DNA of 64,000 bases from Aureobasidium sp. EXF-3400 (taxonomy: Eukaryota; Ascomycota; Dothideomycetes; Dothideales; Saccotheciaceae), in assembly GCA_024195585.1 (NCBI GenBank), contig SWBL01000041.1, forward strand, positions 146,903 to 210,902. The letters run 5' to 3'. Below the pieces are notes generated by a model, which saw only the letters and a list, made by a program, of their open reading frames with translations, was not told where the DNA came from and did not search any database. A program made the translations under genes and the position numbers. Of the stretch, positions 56,662-64,000 are shown in pieces. Positions within the stretch are counted from its first letter, which is position 1, and each line of letters starts with the position of its first letter.

Positions 56662-57206
56662 ATACCTATTTCCTCTTTCCCCCCAGCCCTCTTATTCCTC
56701 GAAAGATGCAAGCTGGACATTCACTCTGATTAGAAAGCTTTGAGATTTCAAAATCGTACGAGGGTGCGTGTTCGTTCTGGTATGAATGTTGTTTCTGCTT
56801 TGCTAAAACGAATAATACAAAGAGTAACGTTTACTACATGTGCACTCCCACTTCCTGCTGTATGCCCTGCCTAATTTTCAATGCAGCGAAAGAGAAGGAA
56901 TATCAAGAAAAAGACACCTTCCCAAAAGAAAGAAGAAAGAAAACAATGATAGAAAAAAGGTCCTCCCTACATAGGAACGATCGAGTCCTCCCTAGACAGC
57001 TAGATCATCTTTTTTCAGGCTGAGAAACTCCCCTTGTACAGCGTCCCCCTTCCTTGGGCTCAGGTCTTTCGACTCTTGATCGCGAAAGAAGCCGCTGTAC
57101 CTTTTGGACACCGTCCACTCCTTGAAATATTACAACAGATGTATGGGAAAACCCCGCAATCCAGAATCATATACATCGTTTTTGCCGTAACTGTGTTGTC
57201 GTTGTT
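56662..57206. other. Interval between transposon and ERG4
   Basis: It should hold the ERG4 3' untranslated region. The A-rich stretch 56880-56960 is low complexity. No gene is called. Confidence 0.4.
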
Positions 57207-58925
57207 TACCAGACGTACTGTAAAGAAAGTCAGTAATCTGGTCAGAAAGTGATATGAAAGCAGAAAAACTTACAGGAATGAAAAGGTAGGGGCAGCGTCT
57301 CTCGTACTCCTTCCAAGCATCACCATACTTCTCCTTGCAACGCTGAATGTCACGGGAAGCGCGGTGCACAATCATGATGCCAAAGAAGACAGGGTAGAAC
57401 CAAGGGAAGGGCGAGTTGAAGCCAGTGATCAAACCCCAGCAGAGAGCAAAGTACATGTCGCAAGTGTAGTGAATCTTGCGAGCATACTTGTACCAGCCAT
57501 CGCAGAGGAGAGCGTTGCCAGTGTCGGTCTCGATCTTCTGGGGGTTCTTGACAGCCTTCCAGGGAAGTTGAGGGAAAGTCTTGCGGTTCATCTCGAAACC
57601 ACGCTCTTGGGCACGGAACATGTTCTTCTGCGAGTTGCCGGTATCCCAGACCCAGTAAGCGAAGAGGTAGCTGCCAAAGAACCATACAAGAACGGGCCAG
57701 GAGTGAGCGTAAACCTCGGGATCGTGGTTGGCAAGGAAGATGGTGCAGTGGCAGTAAGACAGAGGCACACCAGCCATGTTCCAGAAGATGAGCATGAAAC
57801 CCCACTTCTCGTAGTACATGTCCCAGGTAATGGGGATCATCTCCTCACCCTTGCAGCAGGCGTTGGCGTACAAGAAGTGGGCCATGAGCAAGAAGGCCAT
57901 CTCACCAGTGACATAGCCGTACTGCTCGTATTGACGAGCGCAGCCTCCGAGAGTGACAAGGAACAAGATGAACCAAGGCAGACGGACCTCGAAGAACATC
58001 TTGAAGTCGAGCCAGCCGAACAGACGAGGGTTCAGCTCGGCGCCCATGAAGAAGTCGTAGATGTGGTGGCCGGTCATTCTGTGCTGAGCGCCGCGCATAA
58101 GAGCAGAGATGTAGGCGATGACAGAGACAATGAAGCCCGAGAGAATAGCGACTGACATCAAGGGACCGAATTCATCAATGAGAGTGTAGAGCTTGAAGAG
58201 GCCGGTGACATGGAGAGTCAAGGCGACGGCAATGGTGAGGTAGAAAGAAGTGACACCGGAGCAATAGTAGAGGAGCTGCTTGTTGCCCAGGTGAGGAAGA
58301 GGCTTGCCCTTGCTGTAGACACCGGGCATGTACAAGTAGCAGATGCCCTCGAAGATGCCGAAGATCCAGTAGATAGCCCATGCCTTTGCGTGAGGGAAGG
58401 CGCCGTTGTAGGCCAGGTCGAAGAGCTGCTTGCCAAAGTCGGACCACGACTGGTTGGAAGACTGGCGCTTGGGGAAGCCGCCGTCGTAGTAGGTAGCGCC
58501 GATCCACATGTACCACATAAGAATAGGGAAGCCGATCATCATGGCAGTGACTCCAGGGCTGCCACCAAACTCGAAGTGAGGGTTCGCGTCCACCTTAGGG
58601 TCGGAACCCTCGAGCCAGCCATCAATGATGCGCTTCTTCTTCTCCTTCTTGGCTGAGCCATTGGCATGGCCGTTGGTCTTGACCTCGCTGGCAGGAGCGT
58701 CGACAAGGGGAGTTTTGGAGCTGGTGATTGAGGGCGACGGCGAGGCAGTGCGACCCGAGTCTGCCGTCTTGCGCGTTGAACGCTTCCTCGACGGTGTTTC
58801 AACAAAGCCCTCGGGCAGTTCTGGCTTTCTGTTGACTCGTGTTAGTGGACGCGATACATGGCTATAATACGCGTAGTTTGCGCTTACCTGGGCGTCTTGC
58901 CCGTCTGGCTCCTCGTGACGGTCAT
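57207..58925 (-). CDS. ERG4: Delta(24(24(1)))-sterol reductase Erg4, 534 aa
   Basis: Three exons (58888-58925, 57274-58828 and a 12-nt last exon 57207-57218) close in phase to 534 residues. The start [20 protein letters not shown] and the end CPYLFIPYVW appear only after splicing. The N-terminal 120 residues are Ser/Lys-rich and cytosolic. Multiple membrane helices follow, with [33 protein letters not shown] and [17 protein letters not shown], typical of the ERG4/ERG24 family. CPYLFIPY at the end is the second family signature. It performs the last step of ergosterol synthesis in the ER, reducing the C24(28) double bond with NADPH. Confidence 0.95.
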
Positions 58926-59260
58926 GATGAATCAATGGCAGCAGCGATTGATGTCCTAGGAAGGATGCCGGTGGCCGGTAGAGGGAAGTCGCGGAGGCCT
59001 CGATACTCAATCTCCGTTGTTGTTTTGCTTGACCCTCGGACCCACTTCTGACCAAACTTTAGTCGTGTTTACATCATCGTCCATTTCCACCATCTGCCGG
59101 CTCGTCATTGTTTGGACATTTTTCTTCATTTATTTCGTATCTGTATAGCTGTATGTATATGGACGTTCGCTATTCGTCCAAGGTATAATGTCAATGCAAT
59201 GCACTAAGAGCCCTCGTAAAACGCCTGATATCTCCAATTCCACAAAGCCAGTCCCAATCA
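58926..59260. other. Interval between ERG4 start and MAG2-like 3' end
   Basis: The 335 bp should hold the ERG4 promoter. No coding region or clear motif is called. Confidence 0.4.
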
Positions 59261-61593
59261 TCAAGCGCCTCGTCTAGCCGTAGTGCTCATCAACGTAATC
59301 TTCTTGCCCTTCTTCTTGCCTTTCGCAGCACCTGCAGCTTTGCTGGATGAAGATGATCCTTCGCCGAGACTTGCCGCTTGCACCTGAGCAATCAGATCAT
59401 CCTCCTGCGTCAACTCCTTCTCCCAGCCATCGAGCCACCCATCGTCCATGTTTCCATGTTGGAGTGCGGCGAGTTCAGGACTACTCAGTGCAATTGCAGT
59501 TGTGCCCCAAACTGTCCTTGATGTAGCTGGGCTTGTACCAGGTGACGCAAGAGAGGCATAGGCAGACCCTTGCGGTCTATTGCTATTGCTCCAGGGTGGT
59601 GAAGAGGAGGATCCATGACCATCAAATGAGCCTGCTGCATCCGAACCATTTGCACCCAATGGAATAAAATCGTCCGGTCTGAACTTGCTCTCTGTTGGAA
59701 TGCTGACCCGTCTTCGCCGAGCGGCTGCGAACTCTCGATCTTCAGCCTTCTCGGCGCGAATACGTTCCTTCTCTTCCCGTGCTTCCTTGTCGTTGTTTCG
59801 CTTGCGACGTTTTTCGATCTCGCCTTGGAATTGCTCAAGGATCGCTGGCGGAACCGTATCGGTCCAGTCGCATTCCAAGAAATTGACCTCGCAGCCGTAA
59901 GGTAGATGTCCAAGGTACTTGACTCTTTTACGCAAATCGTCGTCGACAATGTGACCTGTCGACACTCGCTCAACACGCGGAAGTATCGAGGACGGGAAAT
60001 TGTCGTAGCTTCCAAAAGCAGCCTTCAGAATGCGAATATCCAAAGATGACAGATAGTAATGCAAGAGCCCCTGATAGAAAAAGTAAGTGTCCGGTTGTCG
60101 TTCGGCATGTTGTCGTGCACGAAACTCGGCTAATGATGTTGATAAGATGCTGGTCGTGGGATCTTCCTGCTTGGTGCCGACCTCTTTCTCGCTCGATGGT
60201 GGATCCGCTTGTCCGGTCTGTGCATTCGGTAGACTTTGTCCAGATTTGATAGCCTGCTGAATGGCATACATTTCCGGTACTCCATCGTCGCTCTGGTTGA
60301 ATTGTATGGCGGGCTTCTTGTGCTCAGGCTCCTCGGGCTTCTTAGGTGCTGCTGGTGGGTTTCCAATCCCCTTGATCTTCTCTTTGGCTTCGTTCAAAGC
60401 ACGTACCGCTTTACTGGTCCACTGAGTATCGTCTCCAAACATGACTTCGTCCTCTTGTTCCATTGCCCTAACGTTCTGAATCTCCTCGTCCAGTTGAGCA
60501 AGCATGTAATCTTCGCCGCCCTTCATGACGCGAGCATAATCCATCACCTCAGCTGCAAAGTACCATGGGATGTCGTCCCCTTTTCCAAGGGCGTCGGGAC
60601 TCTCTCTGGGCATTGCGAGGGTAGAGCCAGCAGGACGCTGTATCAAACGTAGCACCACGTCATCTCCCTCTCTCGGGGGTTCAAACTCGGCGCCAGTATA
60701 CCAGCGGACTGGCCTTGTCTCAGAGACGTAGATGGAGTCGTAGCAGATTGGGCACTTCTTCCAACGTGCCTTCTTTTCGGTTCCAGAAGCGGTGCCGTCA
60801 TCCGAGTGCATATACCGAATCAAGCAAGGTAGACAGAAAATGTGACCGCACTTGGCCATTCTCGGGGCAGTGGGTGTGCCCAGACAGATAGGACATGCAG
60901 AAGACTGAGACTCGGTCGAGACGAGGATCTGCAATACGTTGTTCCAGTCGATGTGGACGTCGGCGTCGACGCGTTGAGGGCGATAGTCGGCCCGGGGGTC
61001 AACGATGAAACGATAGTTGGCGTGAACGTATCTGCACAATTAGCATACGCTCACAATACACAAAAATGGAGAGGTCGGAGAAAACATACCTTGCCTTATC
61101 CACAGCATGATATCCAGAACCTAGCCCCCAAGTTGGGTTGCGTCGAGGGCGACCTGAGGCATATCTAGAGTTGTGCTGGTGTGCTTGAGGACGTGGCGGG
61201 AGAGAGAAGTTCATCAAATGAGTGATAGAGGTCTGACCCTTGCGGCTGCTAGTCGAATGCATGGCGGCCTGTGGCAAAGTGAGCAAGGTGGAAGCTCGCT
61301 GGCAGGTCGATAGTATCACTTACGGATTCAGCAAGAGCATCCTCATCCGCGAGTCTAAACTTCTTCGATTGCTTGTGCTTTGCTTTTGCACTTTGGTTGC
61401 TGCGCGGGGTCGGTGATGGCTTGGAGCTAGCGGCGTTGGAGCTGCCTGAACCGCCACTTCTACGTTGACCGAGAACTTCTCCAAAGTAGGCGTTGGTCTG
61501 AGAATAAGAGGGTGTCGATTGACTTGAGAGGCTGACGGATTTGGAGGGGTTCGATGCTTTGGCCGAGAGAGCAGTTTGCGGGTTCGAAGACAT
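59261..61593 (-). CDS. MAG2: RING-finger E3 ligase, Mag2/RNF10 family, 739 aa
   Basis: Three exons (61324-61593, 61090-61268, 59261-61031) close in phase to 739 residues. The N-terminus is Ser-rich and disordered. FSLPPRPQAHQ and VHANYRFIVDPRADYRP are conserved RNF10-family segments. The RING domain begins near residue 198 (CPICLGTPTAPRMAKCGHIF, then CLPCLIRYM and KKCPICYDSIYV). A charged coiled region (KRRKRNNDKEAREEKERIRA) and a Lys-rich tail follow. RNF10/Mag2 ubiquitinates 40S proteins on stalled initiation complexes. It lies upstream of ERG4 on the same strand, 335 bp away, and is divergent from a hydrolase gene. Confidence 0.92.
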
Positions 61594-62208
61594 GACGAGA
61601 TACAGATGCGGGAATGATGTCGTTGGACGCGTCCAAGGTGAATGGTTACCGCGGTCGAACAAGCAAAACTCAAGTCGACAAAAAGTCTGCTAACACAATG
61701 CGAGTGGCGTATCTAGGATTGGATGTTTGCGATCTGTCGACCAGCCCAGAGGGTGTCGACGGGATGGTCCAAGGAAAGGGAAAACACGAGAAAGAGGAGG
61801 GAGGCAATTGCTCATCGCTCCGAGACCCGACACCGAGATGGCCCCTCGCACGTCACATGAACTGCTACAGGCCATCCGAGATCTTCCTATCCGACACCTG
61901 CCAAGCACCTGCTTTAGGCAATCTTCTATCGTACAATCCACATCTTCGTTTGATCGTAAGGCTACACCAGAATAGTGGAACAAGAATAGTGATCATCAAG
62001 ATTTGCACTTGTCAATGAGTGTATCTCTGGCCAGAAGGGATCTTTATATCGTCGTGACTAGATCTTGAGCTTGTACCATTGAAGCAAAAACGCTCGATAA
62101 GGAAACACAGCATGCTTCGTATCAGGTTCCAGCCATTCAGGGTTCAAAGTGCTTTGTACCCGCGTTGAAAGCAGACACTGGACGTACATAGTACTATCAA
62201 TCTCCAAA
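61594..62208. promoter_or_regulatory. Divergent promoter of RING ligase and dienelactone hydrolase
   Basis: The 615 bp hold no credible gene; a 134-codon open stretch at 61614-62018 has no protein character. TATA-like sequences are not obvious. Confidence 0.35.
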
Positions 62209-63235
62209 ATGCTGATTGAAGAGTCTTACAAGGATGTGGCCACCAAGGATGGCGGTAACATGCGTATGTACAAGGAAATCAAATCAATAGCTTTCATCTG
62301 CTGATTCTCTCAAGGCGTGTTTACCTGGCACCCAACGGTCCCCAACTATCCTAAGGCCAAGTTCCCTGGTGTAGTCGTCTTCAGTGAGATTTACCAGGGT
62401 AAGTCATTTTCTTCTCTGTTGGTCTCGTTTAATGACAACAAGAACCGAGTTGACATCGTTGATCAGTGACTGGCCCTGTTGCTCGATTCGCTAAGCAGAT
62501 TGCTGGTCAGGGTTACATTGTTGCTGCCCCAAGTAGCTACCACGAGTTTACTGGACCTGAACCTCTTGCCTACGATGGACCTGGAACCGATAAGGGAAAT
62601 GACTGGAAGGTCGCCAAAAAGCTTGCAGCTTACGATGAGGATGCTGAATTGAGTGTCTCTCTGCTTCTATCACTCGAGACCTGCAATGGCAGAATCGGTG
62701 CCACTGGAATGTGCTTGGGAGGTCACCTGGCTTACCGATGTGCTTTAGACAAGCGTGTCAGCGCTGCTGTCTGCTACTTTGCTACTGATATTCATTCAAA
62801 AACCCTTGGTGAGGGTAAGAACGATGACTCGTTGGCCAGAGCCAAGGATATCAAGGGTGAACTGATTATGGTATGCTTCAGATATGTACCAGGAAGCTAT
62901 TCAATGCTGACGTATGAGTAGATCTTTGGCAAGAAGGACAACCATGTCCCTCCTGAGGGCCGTGATCTTATTCGCAAGACTCTGCACGAGGCCGGCATTT
63001 GCTTCAGCTTCTTCGAGGCTGCTTGGGCTCAACGTAAGTACAATAGTCAAGTTTACCATTTCTCAAACTAATCATCACAGATGCCTTCATCCGTGACGAG
63101 ATGAGCAAGGGACGTTACGACCCTGGACTTACCAAGATCTGCTTCGAGATGTTGCTTGAACTGTTCAACCGCACACTGAGATCTGATCTTGGTCCCAGAG
63201 TTGGAGGCGAGCAGGAGATTGAAGACGTCTGCTAG
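62209..63235 (+). CDS. Dienelactone hydrolase family protein, 269 aa
   Basis: Five exons (62209-62263, 62315-62398, 62467-62870, 62922-63033, 63081-63235) close in phase to 269 residues. The alpha/beta-hydrolase core shows FPGVVVFSEIYQVTGPVARF, GYIVAAPSSYHEFTGPE and GATGMCLGGHLAYRCAL with nucleophile Cys129. Asp in IFGKKDNHVP and His in HAFIRDEM complete the Cys-Asp-His triad of dienelactone hydrolases. No signal peptide; probably cytosolic. In bacteria the family opens lactones of chloroaromatic degradation, while many fungal members have unknown substrates. No neighbouring aromatic-degradation gene is seen. Confidence 0.92.
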
Positions 63236-63748
63236 GTGACGAACTGGTCACAAGTATGCCGACCGATAAGACCCCATATGTTAATATGGAACAAAAAACA
63301 TTCACATATATGTATGGCCTCTGGTGACAAGCGAAGCGCGAGTGATGGATGCTCAGAAATCTTGAGGAATACAGAGGTGCTGGCGAGTCTACTTCACAGA
63401 AACAAGTCAATGGCTTACCAGACTATCACACCGAATGAGAGTACTTGAAACAAATAAGTTCCTCGTCTTTTCTTCGACAGAATATTCTTTTCTTAGAGCG
63501 AACAAACGTTGTTGAGCGTCTGGACTGTCAGTGAAGCGTTGATGGGCTGGCTCGATCGAGTTAGTGGGAAAGTTGCCGCGGCTTGGCACACAGTCCGACC
63601 ACCGACCGATATTCAAGCTGCGTTTTCGCACTCCTTCCTTCTTTTTCGAACTGCGAGCCCTTTCAACGTAAGCGCGACGACTGCCCACGCTCATTTTCAA
63701 TCACTAACCAGTTGCAAAGCCGACCAACGTTAATTCAAAGTCGACAAC
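63236..63748. promoter_or_regulatory. Interval before ribosomal protein eS4 gene
   Basis: The 513 bp hold the hydrolase 3' end and the ribosomal-protein promoter, with pyrimidine-rich stretches at about 63625-63650. No other gene is called. Confidence 0.4.
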
Positions 63749-64000
63749 ATGGCCAGAGGACCCGGGTAAGCATCCACGAGAAGCGGCCAGTGTCGAATTT
63801 TCGCATTGGACTGCGACACACGACTTGCGCAAACTTCTTACACACTCTGCAGAAAGCACCAGCACCGCCTGTCGGCACCTTCGCACTGGCTTCTCGACAA
63901 GCTGTCGGGCGCCTACGCCCCCAAGGCCTCGCCCGGTCCCCACAAGCTCAGAGACTGCATGCCTCTGATCGTCTTCATCCGTAACCGCCTGAAGTACGCC
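63749..64000 (+). CDS. RPS4: 40S ribosomal protein S4 (eS4), 5' part only
   Basis: Exon 1 is 63749-63765 (17 nt, MARGPG) and exon 2 starts at 63853 after an 87-nt intron, a common layout for fungal ribosomal-protein genes. The readable part includes [20 protein letters not shown] and [20 protein letters not shown], matching the start of eS4. The gene runs off the right edge. It is a small-subunit ribosomal protein. Confidence 0.95.

Noticed and set aside
57364..58155. 263-codon antisense open frame over ERG4
   Set aside because: It lies wholly within the Erg4 coding exon and has low-complexity acidic composition, as expected for the antisense of a membrane protein gene.
61614..62018. 134-codon open frame in the divergent promoter at 61.6-62.2 kb
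   Set aside because: No recognisable protein features; it overlaps the promoter and leader of the RING gene.
1..64000. CRISPR arrays, bacterial operons or prophage
   Set aside because: No regularly spaced repeats were seen, and gene structure is eukaryotic throughout.

Overview
The window is nuclear DNA of a filamentous ascomycete (Pezizomycotina). Nearly every gene carries short spliceosomal introns of about 45-95 nt with GTAAGT/GTATGT-type donors and CTAAC/CTGAC branch signals. Several Zn2Cys6 regulators, an Erg4 sterol reductase, an MAO-N type amine oxidase and a transposon with RIP-like decay are also typical of this group. A dothideomycete is plausible, but the sequence alone does not settle class or genus. 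I rebuilt exon junctions by hand; in almost every multi-exon gene the codon phases close exactly. About 32 protein genes and one tRNA can be supported.

Left part (1-24.2 kb) is accessory metabolism. From the left edge: a truncated Zn2Cys6 regulator, a small cupin, an MAO-N type amine oxidase and a divergent GABA/choline-type permease. These look like an amine-utilisation cluster with many GATA (AreA-type) motifs. Next come a PPOX/FMN-fold protein, an orphan CxxC protein, tRNA-Ser(GCU), a Zn2Cys6 regulator divergent from a Gfo/Idh/MocA dehydrogenase, a TPT-family transporter and another Zn2Cys6 regulator. The section ends with a trio: Zn2Cys6 regulator, MFS sugar transporter and an anhydrosugar kinase of the AnmK/levoglucosan-kinase family. 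The last two are divergent from a promoter rich in CreA-like motifs, and I read the trio as a candidate anhydrosugar (levoglucosan?) assimilation cluster.

Middle and right parts (24.2-64 kb) are mostly housekeeping, often in head-to-head pairs. In order: a membrane-anchored F-box protein with CMS1; SmD2 with Rpn5; an FSH1-type hydrolase with a small mitochondrial-like protein; a very large disordered protein probably made of two long ORFs joined by a 321-nt intron; a SelK-like protein with a SPOUT methyltransferase; a bZIP factor after a 3-kb gene-free stretch; a phosducin-like protein with Sec21 (gamma-COP); Sed5; Erg4; a Mag2/RNF10 RING protein; a dienelactone hydrolase; and the 5' part of ribosomal protein eS4 at the right edge.

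A complete 1,820-bp pogo/Fot1-like DNA transposon sits between Sed5 and Erg4 (54840-56659), with perfect 24-bp terminal inverted repeats and a TA target duplication. Its 525-codon transposase frame has no frameshift but is full of TAG/TAA codons and, in my reading, no TGA, which is the pattern expected from repeat-induced point mutation.
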